This document shows, in pieces, positions 52,211 to 62,691 of a DNA stretch of 64,000 bases (position 1 is the stretch's first letter; each line of letters begins with the position of its first letter). The notes beneath the pieces were generated by a model. It was not told the DNA's origin. It made no database searches and worked only from the letters and a program-made list of their open reading frames with translations. Position numbers and translations under genes: made by a program. Source of the stretch: Pseudomonas putida (GTDB taxonomy: Bacteria > Pseudomonadota > Gammaproteobacteria > Pseudomonadales > Pseudomonadaceae); the NCBI RefSeq assembly GCF_005080685.1, contig NZ_CP039371.1, forward strand, positions 248,001 to 312,000, in the 5' to 3' direction.

Positions 52211-52336
52211 GTCTGTACCGGCCCTTTCGCGGGCAAGCCCGCTCCTACAGGTACAACACGGCATCTGAAATTGTGCTGCCCCTGTAGGAGCGGCGGTTCG
52301 GCGCCCCGACTTGCCCGCGAAAGGGCCGGTACAGAC
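52211..52336. repeat. REP pair, one copy enlarged
   Basis: 52211-52251 and 52281-52336. The second is the exact reverse complement of the first except for 15 extra bases in its centre (CGGTTCGGCGCCCCGA replaces one G). Both end in GTCTGTACCGGCCC, longer than other REPs here. Confidence 0.85.
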
Positions 52337-52386
52337 CCCTACCGATCAGCTACCCGGTTCGCTTTGAAAGCCGATCCATGTTTAAC

Positions 52387-52402
52387 TTGAACGCTTGTTC
52401 AA
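52387..52402. promoter_or_regulatory. TTGAAC-GCTT-GTTCAA operator-like palindrome
   Basis: 6-bp perfect arms around 4 bases, about 100 bases before the BCCT gene. TTGAAC/GTTCAA symmetry resembles the boxes reported for BetI, the TetR-type repressor of choline/betaine genes, which would fit a BetT-like transporter. Sequence resemblance only. Confidence 0.5.
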
Positions 52403-52499
52403 CGAAAAACGCTGGTCCGCTGCCGGTGTTCAACAGGAGGATTCCTTTGCTGAACCCGTTCAATCCGAACCTCACGTCCCGTGACGAGGTGCGCGTCCG

Positions 52500-54503
52500 A
52501 TGAGTGCACCGATTTCCAACCTTGCCCCTGGCAAGATCCGCATGAACCCCCCCGTGTTCTACTTCGCGGCAAGCTTCATCCTCATCTTCGGCCTGGTAGT
52601 CATTGCGCTGCCGGAGGCTGCTGGCGAGTGGCTGCTGGCGGCGCAGAACTGGGCGGCCAACACGGTCGGCTGGTACTACATGCTCGCCATGAGCCTGTAC
52701 CTGGTCTTCGTGGTGGTCACCGCCTTGTCCGGCTACGGCAAGATCAAGCTCGGTGCCGACCACGACGAGCCCGAGTTCAGCTACCTGTCCTGGGCCGGCA
52801 TGCTGTTCGCCGCGGGCATCAGCATCACCCTGTTCTTCTTCTGCGTCTCCGAACCCCTTACCCACATGCTGCAGCCGCCCCAGGGCGAGGCCGGTACCGC
52901 CGAGGCCGGGCGCCAGGCGATGCAGATCCTGTTCCTGCACTGGGGCCTGCACGGCTGGGGCGTGTTCGCCTTCGTCGGCATGGCCCTGGCCTACTTCGCC
53001 TACCGCCACAACCTGCCGCTGGCGCTGCGCTCGGCGCTGTACCCGCTGATCGGCAAGCGCATCAACGGGCCAATCGGTTATGCGGTGGACGGCTTCGGCA
53101 TCATCGCCACGGTGTTCGGCCTGGGCGCCGACATGGGCTTTGGCGTGTTGCATCTCAACGCCGGGCTCGACTACCTGTTCGGCATCAGCCACAGCCAGTG
53201 GGTGCAGGTGATCCTGATCACCCTGATGATGGGCGCGGCAGTGGCCGTGGCGGTCGCCGGGGTGGAGAAGGGCGTGCGGGTGATGAGCGACATCAACCTG
53301 TTCCTGGCCTGCGCGCTGCTGCTGTTCGTGCTGTTCGCCGGCCCCACCCAACACCTGCTCAACACCCTCATCCAGAATCTCGGCGACTACCTGGGGGCCT
53401 TGCCGAGCAAGAGCTTCGATGTCTATGCCTATGGCGACAAAAGCGACTGGCTGGGCGGCTGGACAGTGTTCTACTGGGCCTGGTGGATTGCCTGGGCGCC
53501 GTTCGTGGGTCTGTTCATCGCGCGGATCTCGCGCGGGCGGACCATCCGCGAATTCGTCTTCGGCGTGCTGTTGATCCCGCTGGGCTTCACCCTGGCGTGG
53601 ATGTCGATTTTCGGCAACAGCGCCCTGGACCAGGTGATCAACCACGGCATGACCGCGCTCGGCCAGTCGGCGCTGGATAACCCGTCGATGAGCCTGTACC
53701 TGCTGCTCGAGACCTACCCCTGGAGCAAGGTGGTGATCGCTGTGACGGTGTTCATCAGCTTCGTGTTCTTCGTGACCTCGGCCGACTCCGGCACCGTGGT
53801 GCTCGCGACCTTGTCGGCCAAGGGCGGCGACCCGGACGAGGACGGCCCGAACTGGTTGCGGATCTTCTGGGGTGCGATGACCGCGCTGGTCACCAGCGGG
53901 CTATTGTTCGCCGGCAGCATCGATTCGCTGAAGTCGGCGGTGGTGCTGACCTCGTTGCCGTTCTCGCTGATCCTGCTGTGCATGATGTGGGGGCTGCACA
54001 AGGCCTTCTACCTGGAAAGCCAGCGACAGATCGCGCAGATGCACTCGTTGGCACCGTTCGCCCAGTCACGCCGTGGCCGCGGTGGCTGGCGCCAGCGCTT
54101 GAGCCAGGCGGTGCACTTCCCGTCGCGCGACGAGGTGTACCGCTTCATGGACGACGTGGTGCGCCCGGCGATCGCCGATGTGACCGAAGTGTTCGCGCAG
54201 AAGGGCCTGGTGCTGATCACCCAGGACGATCCGAGCCATGACAACGTCAGCTTGAAGATCGGCCATGGCGAGGAGCAGCCGTTCATCTACCAAGTGCAGA
54301 TGCGTGGTTACTTCACGCCGTCGTTCGCCCTCGGTGGGCTGGGTACCCAGGACTTGAAGAACCGCCGCTATTACCGGGCCGAGGTGCACCTTGCCGAGGG
54401 CAGCCAGAACTATGATCTGGTGGGCTACAGCAAGGAGCAGATCATCAACGACATCCTTGATCAGTACGAGCGGCACATGCAGTTCCTGCATCTGGTTCGC
54501 TGA
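52500..54503 (+). CDS. betT: BCCT-family transporter (BetT-like)
   Basis: A 667-residue betaine/choline/carnitine transporter with twelve helices (residues ~15-510) and a long cytoplasmic C-terminal domain (~515-667). The TM8 signature WWIAWAPFVGLFIARISRGR is present and TM3 reads LGADMGFGVLHLNAG. The C-terminal domain length matches BetT of P. putida/P. syringae, where it controls osmotic activation. It has MetSer start at 52500 with GAGGTG upstream. Placed among sulfur genes, it could also carry a sulfur betaine or choline-O-sulfate; choline is the default guess. REP pairs flank it on both sides. Confidence 0.85.
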   Translation: MSAPISNLAPGKIRMNPPVFYFAASFILIFGLVVIALPEAAGEWLLAAQNWAANTVGWYYMLAMSLYLVFVVVTALSGYGKIKLGADHDEPEFSYLSWAGMLFAAGISITLFFFCVSEPLTHMLQPPQGEAGTAEAGRQAMQILFLHWGLHGWGVFAFVGMALAYFAYRHNLPLALRSALYPLIGKRINGPIGYAVDGFGIIATVFGLGADMGFGVLHLNAGLDYLFGISHSQWVQVILITLMMGAAVAVAVAGVEKGVRVMSDINLFLACALLLFVLFAGPTQHLLNTLIQNLGDYLGALPSKSFDVYAYGDKSDWLGGWTVFYWAWWIAWAPFVGLFIARISRGRTIREFVFGVLLIPLGFTLAWMSIFGNSALDQVINHGMTALGQSALDNPSMSLYLLLETYPWSKVVIAVTVFISFVFFVTSADSGTVVLATLSAKGGDPDEDGPNWLRIFWGAMTALVTSGLLFAGSIDSLKSAVVLTSLPFSLILLCMMWGLHKAFYLESQRQIAQMHSLAPFAQSRRGRGGWRQRLSQAVHFPSRDEVYRFMDDVVRPAIADVTEVFAQKGLVLITQDDPSHDNVSLKIGHGEEQPFIYQVQMRGYFTPSFALGGLGTQDLKNRRYYRAEVHLAEGSQNYDLVGYSKEQIINDILDQYERHMQFLHLVR

Positions 54504-54512
54504 TCGGGAAAT

Positions 54513-54625
54513 GTCTGTGCCGGCCTCTTCGCGGGCAAGCCAGCTCCCACAGGATCACCACCATCATTGCAGACGGTGTAGTCCTTGTGGGAGCGGGCTT
54601 GCCCCGCGAAGGGGCCGGCGCAGAC
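54513..54625. repeat. pair of convergent REP palindromes
   Basis: 54513-54553 and 54586-54625, CGCGGGCAAGCC(A/C)GCT type, between the convergent BCCT and tauD genes. Confidence 0.88.
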
Positions 54626-54628
54626 CCC

Positions 54629-55525
<897 letters not shown>

Positions 55526-56365
55526 TCAGTGGCTCTGGCCGTGCCACGGCACCAGCTTGCGTTGCAGGGCGCGCAGGCCCATCTCCAGAGCGAAGGCGAT
55601 CAGGGCGATCAGCAGGATGCCCAGCACCACCACGTCGGTGACCAGGAACTGCGCCGCCGACTGCACCATGAAGCCCAGGCCGCTGGTGGCGGCGATCAGC
55701 TCGGCGGCCACCAGGGTCGACCAGCCGACGCCAAGGCCGATGCGAATGCCGGTGAGGATGTCGGGCAGGGCACTGGGCAGGATCACGTGGCGCACCAGTT
55801 GCGCTCGAGTCGCGCCCAGCGATTGCGCGGCGCGCAGCTTGGCGGGGTCGACGTTGCGCACGCCGGTGGCGGTGGCGATGGCGATGGGGGCGAAGATCGC
55901 CAGGTAGATCAGCAGCACCTTGGACAGCTCACCGATGCCGCACCAGATGACGATCAGAGGCAGGTAGGCCAGCGGCGGGATCGGCCGGTAGAACTCGATC
56001 AGGGGGTCGAGGATGCCGCGGGCCACGCGGTTGTAGCCGATGGCGATGCCCACCGGGATGGCGGTGAGCGTGGCGGCGACCAGGGCCAGGCCGATGCGAC
56101 CGAGGCTGGCGCCCAGGTGTTGCCACAGGCTGGCGTCCATGTAGCCCTGGGTGAGCAGGGTCCAGGCCCTGGCCAGGATATCGCCGGGCGAGGGCAGGAA
56201 CAGCGGCTCGATCCAGCCGGCGGCGGTCACCAGCCACCAGGCGAGCAGCAGGGTGGCCAGGGTCAGGGCGCTGATCCAGCGGGTCGGCAACGGCCGGCGC
56301 GGTTTCGCACCGGGCGGGGTGTGGGTGTCGCGCTTGCCGGCGACAGGCAGGTCGAGGCTGCTCAT
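55526..56365 (-). CDS. tauC: taurine ABC transporter permease
   Basis: A 279-residue permease with six helices and a BPD_transp_1 domain; the EAA loop is [20 protein letters not shown] (shown in part). Works with TauB and TauA. A ~30-residue proline/arginine-rich cytoplasmic N terminus precedes the first helix. The ATG overlaps the tauB stop by four bases. Confidence 0.93.
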   Translation of the reverse strand: MSSLDLPVAGKRDTHTPPGAKPRRPLPTRWISALTLATLLLAWWLVTAAGWIEPLFLPSPGDILARAWTLLTQGYMDASLWQHLGASLGRIGLALVAATLTAIPVGIAIGYNRVARGILDPLIEFYRPIPPLAYLPLIVIWCGIGELSKVLLIYLAIFAPIAIATATGVRNVDPAKLRAAQSLGATRAQLVRHVILPSALPDILTGIRIGLGVGWSTLVAAELIAATSGLGFMVQSAAQFLVTDVVVLGILLIALIAFALEMGLRALQRKLVPWHGQSH

Positions 56366-57156
56366 ACGGGCTCCTGTTGGCGGCTGGCCTGGCGTTGCGA
56401 GAACACCCGCGCCAACACATGCTCGCGGGTTTCGATGAAGCGTGGATCGGACTTGATCGCCCGCGCCGATTCGCCAGCGGCGTAGCGCTGGCCGAAGTCC
56501 AGTTGCAGGCGCTCGACCACGCGGCCGGGGTTGGGCGCCAGCAACACCAGTTCGCTGGCGAGGAATACCGCTTCCTCGATGTCGTGGGTGATCAGGAACA
56601 CCGGCTTGGCGGTGCGCTGCCAGACCTGCAGCAGCAATTCCTGCATCTGTTCGCGAGTAAAGGCGTCGAGGGCGCCGAACGGCTCGTCCATCAACAATAC
56701 CCGTGGGTCGGCAGCCAGGGCACGGGCCAGGCCTACGCGCTGTTTCTGCCCGCCGGACAATTGCCAGATGCGCCGTTCGCCGAAGCCTTGCAGGTCGACC
56801 AGGGCCAGCATCTCGCGGGCCTTGGCTTCGCGCTGGGCGCGCGGCACGCCGGCAAGTTCCAGACCGAAGGCGACATTGCCCAGCACGTTCTGCCAGGGCA
56901 GCAGCGCATCGTCCTGGAACACCACGCCGCGTTCGGCGCCGGGGCCTTGCACCGGCACGCCGTCGAGGGTGATGCGCCCGGCGCTGGGGGCGACGAAGCC
57001 TGCGATGAGGTTGAGCAGCGAGGTCTTGCCGCTGCCGGATGGCCCAAGGGCCACCAGCAGCTGGCGTGGCCCCAGGCTCAGGTCGATGTCGGCCAGCACC
57101 GGGGCGTCGGCGCCGGGGTACTGTGCGCTGATGCGCTCCAGTTCAAGCAAGGCCAT
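56362..57156 (-). CDS. tauB: taurine ABC transporter ATPase
   Basis: A 264-residue ATPase: Walker [11 protein letters not shown]-loop [11 protein letters not shown], signature LSGGQKQR, Walker [22 protein letters not shown]. Drives taurine import through TauC. Start at 57156 with CGGAGCC upstream; 24 bases from the tauA stop. Confidence 0.94.
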   Translation of the reverse strand: MALLELERISAQYPGADAPVLADIDLSLGPRQLLVALGPSGSGKTSLLNLIAGFVAPSAGRITLDGVPVQGPGAERGVVFQDDALLPWQNVLGNVAFGLELAGVPRAQREAKAREMLALVDLQGFGERRIWQLSGGQKQRVGLARALAADPRVLLMDEPFGALDAFTREQMQELLLQVWQRTAKPVFLITHDIEEAVFLASELVLLAPNPGRVVERLQLDFGQRYAAGESARAIKSDPRFIETREHVLARVFSQRQASRQQEPV

Positions 57157-57180
57157 GGCAGGCTCCGGTCGATTGCGATC

Positions 57181-58152
57181 TTAGTTGGGCAGGTACTTGG
57201 CGCTGACGTAGGGCGAGTAGTCCGGCAGCACCGCCTCGACCTTGCCTTGCTGCTTGAGGAAGGTCGCGGTGTCGGTGAGGGCCTGGGTGGTCGGTGCGCC
57301 CAGCGCACTGGCCTGGTCGGCCGCCAGCGGGTAGACGTTGCCTTGCAGCAGCACCGGGATGTCGGTGGGCTTGGCACCGGAGAGCTTGGCCAGCTTGGCG
57401 ACGTTGTCCGGGTTGGCCAGCCAGGCCTTGGGGTCGTTGCGGTAGTCGGCATAGGCGTCCAGGGTGACCTTGGCGAAGGCCTTGACCACGTCCGGATGCT
57501 TGGCAGCGAAGTCCTTGCGCACGATCCAGGCGTCGAAGGTCGGTGCGCCTTTTTCGGCCAGCTCGCCGGAGGTGATCAGCACCTTGCCGTTTTCCTTGGC
57601 CACGCCCAGGGCCGGGTCCCAGACGTAGGTCGCGTCGATGTCGCCGCGCTTCCAGGCGGCGATGATCGCCGGTGGCGCGAGGTTGAGGATCTGCACCTTG
57701 GACGGGTCGATGTTCCAGCTCTTCAGCGCGGCCAGCAGGCTGTAGTGGCCGGTCGAAACGAACGGCACGGCGACTTTCTTGCCGATCAGGTCTTGCGGGG
57801 TCTTGATGTTGTCACGGGCGACCAGCGCCTCGCCAGCGCCGATCTGCGTGGCGATGAGGAAGGTCTCGACCGGCAGTTTTCGGGTGGCGGCGGCGGCCAG
57901 CGGGCTGGAGCCGAGGTAGCCGATCTGCACGTCGCCACTGGCCACGGCGGTGATCACGTCGGCGCCATTATCGAATTTGCGCCAGTCGATGCTGGCCTTG
58001 CTGGCCTTTTCATAGTCGCCGTCCACCTGGGCCACCTTGGCTGGGTCGACGGTGGTCTGGTAGGCAACGGTCAGGTCGGCGGCCTGGGCCAACCAGCTGG
58101 TGCTGGCGAGGGTCAGGGCAGCGAACAGGCGCAGCGGGGCGTGCAGGATCAT
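57181..58152 (-). CDS. tauA: taurine-binding periplasmic protein
   Basis: A 323-residue binding protein: signal peptide about 1-24 (WLAQAAD), then the TauA fold with VAYQTTVDPAKVAQ, DWRKFDNGADVI, ASGDVQIGYLGSSPLAAA and VPFVSTGHYSLLAAL. It captures taurine for TauBC. First gene of tauABCD, with the promoter in the 500-base gap shared with the porin gene; GAAATATGAAA lies 54 bases before its start. RBS GAGAGG. Confidence 0.94.
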   Translation of the reverse strand: MILHAPLRLFAALTLASTSWLAQAADLTVAYQTTVDPAKVAQVDGDYEKASKASIDWRKFDNGADVITAVASGDVQIGYLGSSPLAAAATRKLPVETFLIATQIGAGEALVARDNIKTPQDLIGKKVAVPFVSTGHYSLLAALKSWNIDPSKVQILNLAPPAIIAAWKRGDIDATYVWDPALGVAKENGKVLITSGELAEKGAPTFDAWIVRKDFAAKHPDVVKAFAKVTLDAYADYRNDPKAWLANPDNVAKLAKLSGAKPTDIPVLLQGNVYPLAADQASALGAPTTQALTDTATFLKQQGKVEAVLPDYSPYVSAKYLPN

Positions 58153-58652
58153 GGAGAACCTCTCGTCAGGCGGGTAATGGATGACGGAGAGACTAAATGA
58201 TCTAAGAAATATGAAATAAATAACTTTTTAGAATTAGCTTAGCTGGCAATTGCCTTAGCGCGCCGTAGAGCTCGAGGGGCGGGGAAACTGGTGAAAACGC
58301 GATCGGCTGCTAGCCTTGAACCCCTTTGACGAGGAGGATTTCGCCTAGCGCATTGGCAAACGTTTGCAAATAACCTAAAGGTATGATGCCTTACGTCGAT
58401 ACAATTTTTTGCAGTAAAGGTTCCTACCTTATTCCGCAAAAGTCTTAGAAATTCATAAAACAGTCATTTTGGATTTATAGGATTGTCATTATCCTGTAGC
58501 GCAGGGGGCTTCTTAGACCAAAGTCGTGAAACGTTTAGAAATGTATTGACTAGACGGTGACCTTTTAAGGCTAAATCGCCCATCCACGGTGAGTGGGGCA
58601 GAAGACCCCGCCGCCTGAGACGCACAAGAATTAGAACGTAGAGGAGCAAAAC
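58153..58652. promoter_or_regulatory. divergent promoter region tauA / porin
   Basis: 500 bases without a convincing gene. The tauA side (58190-58240) is AT-rich with GAAATATGAAA at 58206-58216 and probably binds CysB or a similar activator. A perfect 12-bp palindrome lies at 58356-58367. The porin side has TTGACT at 58546 followed about 18 bases later by GCTAAA, a possible but weak sigma-70 promoter, and a long 5' leader. Confidence 0.5.
58356..58367. promoter_or_regulatory. LacI-type palindrome GCAAACGTTTGC
   Basis: A perfect 12-bp palindrome with a central CG, the form bound by LacI/GalR-family regulators. About 290 bases before the porin gene and 200 before tauA. Regulator unknown. Confidence 0.4.
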
Positions 58653-59984
58653 ATGTACAAGTCCAGCCTGGCTCTCGCCGTGGCACTGGGGGTTCTCGCC
58701 CAACAAGCAGGCGCTGCTGGTTTCATCGAGGACAGCAAGCTGTCCGTCAGCTCGCGTACCATGTACTTCAACGATGACAACCGTGACGGTGGCACCGACC
58801 AGGAAGAAAGCGGTCAGGGCTTCAAGCTCGACTACCTGTCCGGCTTCACCGAGGGCACCGTTGGTTTCGGTGTCGACGTTCAGGCGCTGTGGGGCATTCA
58901 CCTGGATGGTGGCCGTGGTAGCCGTCCAGACGCCAACAACACCTTCTTCCCAAGCGACTCCGATGGCTCCGCAGTGCACAACTGGGCACGCATCGGTGGT
59001 AACGCCAAGGCTCGCTTCTCGAAGACCGAGGCCCACTTCGGTAGCGCCCTGGCGCCGAACCTGCCGATCCTGGTCTCCAACGATGGCCGTCTGCTGCCGC
59101 AGACCTTCGAAGGTGGCACCATCACCTCGAAGGAAATCGACAACCTGACCATTAACGCCGGTCAACTGACCCACGCCATGGGCCGTGCTTCGAGCAACCG
59201 TACTGGTCTGTCCGTTGCAGGTTCCGCTGTCGACAGCAACAAGTTCTACTACGGCGGCCTGGACTACAAGCTCACTCCAGACCTGACCCTGCAGTACTAC
59301 TACTCGAACCTGAAAGACTTCTACAAACAGCACTTCCTGGGTGCGACTCACGTTTACAAGATTTCCGACGACTCCTCGTTCAAGACCGACCTGCGCTACT
59401 TCGATAGCAGCAGCGATGGCAAGAACGGCGATGGCGGCGAGTACTTCTTCAACAACAACGGTGGCTACGCCAAGAACTCTGGCGAGATCGACAACAAGAC
59501 CTGGTCTGCCATGTTCACCTATACCCTGGGTGGCCATGCGTTGATGCTCGGCCATCAACAGGTCAGCGATGACGGTGGTTTTGTCTGGCTGAACCAAGGT
59601 AACGTCACCGATGGCAACGGCAACCTGGAAGGCGCTGGCGGTGCAAGCTTCTACCTGTTCACCGATAGCATGATCAACCAGTTCGCTCGTGCTGGTACCA
59701 ACACCACCTTCGGTCAGTACAGCTACGACTTCGCCCGTGTTGGCGTACCTGGCCTGAAGGCGTCGGTCGCTTACCTGCGTGGTACCGACATTCGTAACGC
59801 TTCCGGCAGCGGTACCTACCACGAGTGGGAACGCGACGCCCGTATCGACTACGTGATCCAGGAAGGCACCCTGAAAGGTCTGGGCGCCAGCCTGCGTCAC
59901 GGTATCTACCGCGGCGAAGGTGAGGCTCCGGTCGACAAGGACCAGACTCGCTTCATCGTCAACTACACTTACAACTTCCTGTAA
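58653..59984 (+). CDS. OprD-family outer-membrane porin
   Basis: A 443-residue substrate-specific porin: signal peptide 1-22 (QQAGAAG), conserved N-terminal strand SKLSVSSRTMYFNDD, GFKLDYLSGFTEGTVGFGVD, and a C-terminal aromatic-containing strand (NYTYNFL). OprD porins take up small anionic or zwitterionic molecules. Divergent from tauA and upstream of lsfA-ssu, so it may admit sulfonates, but proof is lacking. The bias to optimal codons and the GAGGAG ribosome site suggest strong expression. A clear terminator follows. Confidence 0.9.
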   Translation: MYKSSLALAVALGVLAQQAGAAGFIEDSKLSVSSRTMYFNDDNRDGGTDQEESGQGFKLDYLSGFTEGTVGFGVDVQALWGIHLDGGRGSRPDANNTFFPSDSDGSAVHNWARIGGNAKARFSKTEAHFGSALAPNLPILVSNDGRLLPQTFEGGTITSKEIDNLTINAGQLTHAMGRASSNRTGLSVAGSAVDSNKFYYGGLDYKLTPDLTLQYYYSNLKDFYKQHFLGATHVYKISDDSSFKTDLRYFDSSSDGKNGDGGEYFFNNNGGYAKNSGEIDNKTWSAMFTYTLGGHALMLGHQQVSDDGGFVWLNQGNVTDGNGNLEGAGGASFYLFTDSMINQFARAGTNTTFGQYSYDFARVGVPGLKASVAYLRGTDIRNASGSGTYHEWERDARIDYVIQEGTLKGLGASLRHGIYRGEGEAPVDKDQTRFIVNYTYNFL

Positions 59985-60001
59985 GTCGTAGCTGCAAGAA
60001 G

Positions 60002-60027
60002 AGCCTCGCCTAGTGCGAGGCTTTTTT
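60002..60027 (+). terminator. intrinsic terminator of the porin gene
   Basis: AGCCTCGC-CTAGT-GCGAGGCT followed by six T, 18 bases after the stop. Confidence 0.92.
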
Positions 60028-60148
60028 GTGCCTGTAATTTCGTATGCCTAATAGTTATAAATAAATCATTATTTATTCTTTTTGTTTTTATTCGAATGCA
60101 GGCACATTGAACCCACAACGCCAGAACACAGCACAGGAGCCGTACACC

Positions 60149-60787
60149 ATGAGTCTCAAACTCGGCGACATCGCCCCCGACTTCGAGCAGGAATCCAGCG
60201 AAGGCAAGATCCGTTTCCACGAATGGCTCGGCAACAGCTGGGGCGTGCTGTTTTCCCACCCGGCCGACTTCACCCCGGTGTGCACCACCGAGCTGGGCCT
60301 GACCGCCAAGCTCAAGGACGACTTCGCCCAGCGCGGCGTCAAGGCCATCGCCCTGTCGGTGGACCCGGTCGACTCGCACCACAGGTGGATCGATGACATC
60401 AACGAGACCCAGAACACCGTGGTCAACTTCCCGATCATCGCCGACGCCGATCGCAAGGTCTCCGACCTGTACGACCTGATCCACCCCAACGCCAACGACA
60501 CGCTGACCGTGCGTTCGCTGTTCGTCATCGACCCGAACAAGAAGGTGCGCCTGACCATCACCTATCCGGCCAGTACCGGGCGCAACTTCAACGAGATCCT
60601 GCGGGTGATCGACTCGCTGCAGCTGACCGACAACTACAAGGTCGCCACGCCAGGCAACTGGCAGGACGGCGACGACGTGGTGATCGTGCCTTCGCTGAAG
60701 GACGAGGACGAGATCAAGCAGCGCTTCCCCAAGGGGTATCGTGCGGTCAAACCCTATCTGCGCCTGACCCCGCAGCCGAATCGTTAA
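60149..60787 (+). CDS. lsfA: 1-Cys peroxiredoxin LsfA
   Basis: A 212-residue Prx6-type peroxidase that reduces hydrogen and organic peroxides. Peroxidatic Cys45 sits in HPADFTPVCTTELG; no resolving Cys is present. LsfA is induced by sulfate starvation in P. putida, and lies upstream of ssuE here, as in other members. Start MSLKLGD at 60149 after CAGGAG; the open frame extends 14 codons upstream without support. Its promoter region (60030-60148) is very AT-rich. Confidence 0.94.
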   Translation: MSLKLGDIAPDFEQESSEGKIRFHEWLGNSWGVLFSHPADFTPVCTTELGLTAKLKDDFAQRGVKAIALSVDPVDSHHRWIDDINETQNTVVNFPIIADADRKVSDLYDLIHPNANDTLTVRSLFVIDPNKKVRLTITYPASTGRNFNEILRVIDSLQLTDNYKVATPGNWQDGDDVVIVPSLKDEDEIKQRFPKGYRAVKPYLRLTPQPNR

Positions 60788-60830
60788 GTATTTGTTCGTT
60801 GCATCGCTCTTAGCCATAGCAGGGATTTCG

Positions 60831-60855
60831 GGGCCGTTTCGACGGCCCTTTTTTT
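60831..60855 (+). terminator. intrinsic terminator of lsfA
   Basis: GGGCCGT-TTCG-ACGGCCC followed by seven T. Confidence 0.92.
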
Positions 60856-60976
60856 ATGCCTGCAATCGGGGTCTTTCATATAGGTGCAAATGGAATAAAC
60901 AAATGAAAAAATATGATTTCTAGATATATAAAAGGGCTGGTAATGTCACCTCAACCCAACACAAGGAAGCGCTGCA

Positions 60977-61570
60977 ATGCTGGTCGTCTCAATCGGTGGT
61001 AGCCCCAGTACCCGATCACGCTCCGGCGTGCTGCTCGAGCGTTCGCGCCAGTGGCTGCAGGACCGTGGGGTCGAGGTGGTGACCTTCCAGGTGCGCGACT
61101 TTCCGGCAGAGGACCTGCTCCACGCGCGCTTCGACAGCCCGCAGGTGCAGCACTTCCAGCAGCTGGTGGCGCAGGCCGATGGCCTGGTGGTCGCAACCCC
61201 GGTGTACAAGGCATCGTTCGCCGGTGCCCTGAAAACCCTGCTCGACCTGCTGCCCGAACGCGCCCTGGTACACAAGATCGTATTGCCGATCGCCACCGGC
61301 GGCAGCATCGCCCACATGCTGGCGGTGGATTACGCGTTGAAACCCGTGCTGTCGGCACTCAAGGCGCAGGAGACCCTGCAAGGGATCTTCGCCGACGACA
61401 GCCAGATCGCCTACGGAGAAGGCGCAGGGCCTGCCAGGCTGGCACCCGCTCTGGAAGAGCGCCTGCAGGACTCGCTGGAGACCTTCCACATCGCCCTGGC
61501 CCGCAGGCCGAGGCCCGTGGCCCCCGGCTTGCTCAATGAACGCCTGATCAGTGCTCGCTGGAGCATCTGA
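60977..61570 (+). CDS. ssuE: NAD(P)H-dependent FMN reductase
   Basis: A 197-residue flavodoxin-fold reductase supplying FMNH2 to SsuD and probably to the other FMNH2 monooxygenases in the window. FMN-binding loop [13 protein letters not shown] and [18 protein letters not shown] are typical. RBS AAGGAAG. The AT-rich promoter with AAATATGA at 60909-60916 precedes it. The first gene of the ssu operon in Pseudomonas order (E-A-D-C). Confidence 0.94.
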   Translation: MLVVSIGGSPSTRSRSGVLLERSRQWLQDRGVEVVTFQVRDFPAEDLLHARFDSPQVQHFQQLVAQADGLVVATPVYKASFAGALKTLLDLLPERALVHKIVLPIATGGSIAHMLAVDYALKPVLSALKAQETLQGIFADDSQIAYGEGAGPARLAPALEERLQDSLETFHIALARRPRPVAPGLLNERLISARWSI

Positions 61571-61664
61571 CCCGGCACAACCGCTTCATCGCGTTATCCA
61601 CCTTACTCGCCCGTCAACGAGGCAAGCAGGTGCAACCCGAACCCTATTCGCACAGGAGAGCGCT

Positions 61665-62630
61665 ATGCGCACAGTCTTCTTGCGTCGTGGTCTGGTCGCC
61701 CTGTTTGCGGCGGCTGTGTCCTTCGGCGCCATTACCCAAGCCCAGGCCGAGAGCCTGCGTATCGGTTATCAGAAATACGGCACCCTGGTGCTGCTCAAGG
61801 CCAAGGGCTCGCTGGAAAAGCGCCTGGCTGAACAGGGCATCCAGGTGCAATGGACCGAGTTCCCCGGCGGCCCGCAGCTGCTCGAAGGGCTCAACGTCGG
61901 CTCGATCGACTTCGGCGTCACCGGCGAGACACCACCGGTGTTCGCCCAGGCAGCCGGCGCCGATCTGCTGTACGTGGCCTATGAGCCACCTGCGCCGCAC
62001 AGCGAAGCCATCCTCGTGCCCAAGGGCTCGCCGATCCAGTCGGTAAAAGAGCTCAAGGGCAAGAAGGTCGCCCTCAACAAGGGCTCCAACGTTCATTACC
62101 TGCTGGTCCGCGCCCTCGAGGACGCCGGCCTGAAGTACAGCGATATCCAGCCGGTGTACCTGCCTCCGGCCGATGCCCGCGCCGCCTTCGAGCGTGGCAG
62201 CGTCGATGCCTGGGTGATCTGGGACCCGTACCAGGCCGCAGCCGAACAGCAGTTGCAAGCCCGCACCCTGCGTGATGGCAAGGACCTGGTCGACAACCAC
62301 CAGTTCTACCTGGCCACCCGCGACTACGCGACCAAGCACCCTGCGGTGATCAGTGCGCTGATCGACGAAGTGCGCGCAGTCGGCGAATGGTCGCAGGCCA
62401 ACCCGCAACAGGTCACCGACCAGGTCGCGCCGCTGCTCGGCCTGCCGACCGACATCACCCTGACCTCGGTCAAACGCCAGGGCTACGGCGCCGCGCCGCT
62501 GACACCGGCGGTAGTCGCCGCGCAACAGAAGATCGCCGACACCTTCCAGGCGCTCAAGCTGATTCCCAAGCCGCTGAGCATCAAGGATGTGATCTGGACT
62601 CCACCCGCCAAGGTCGCCAGCGCGCCTTGA
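61665..62630 (+). CDS. ssuA: aliphatic sulfonate-binding protein
   Basis: A 321-residue periplasmic binding protein: signal peptide 1-27 (TQAQAES), then LRIGYQKYGTLVLLKAKGSL, GSIDFGVTGETPPVFAQAAG and LKGKKVALNKGSNVHYLLV. Binds alkanesulfonates for SsuBC. Start at 61665 after CAGGAG; 94 bases after ssuE. Confidence 0.94.
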   Translation: MRTVFLRRGLVALFAAAVSFGAITQAQAESLRIGYQKYGTLVLLKAKGSLEKRLAEQGIQVQWTEFPGGPQLLEGLNVGSIDFGVTGETPPVFAQAAGADLLYVAYEPPAPHSEAILVPKGSPIQSVKELKGKKVALNKGSNVHYLLVRALEDAGLKYSDIQPVYLPPADARAAFERGSVDAWVIWDPYQAAAEQQLQARTLRDGKDLVDNHQFYLATRDYATKHPAVISALIDEVRAVGEWSQANPQQVTDQVAPLLGLPTDITLTSVKRQGYGAAPLTPAVVAAQQKIADTFQALKLIPKPLSIKDVIWTPPAKVASAP

Positions 62631-62691
62631 TCGATCCGCCAGCGCCGGGGCGCCGCCCCGGCATGAGCCACCCTAGAAGGAGACAACTCCA

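Noticed and set aside
58239..58439. 66-codon minus-strand frame in the tauA/porin gap
   Set aside because: Atypical composition, no ribosome site, and it crosses a regulatory palindrome.
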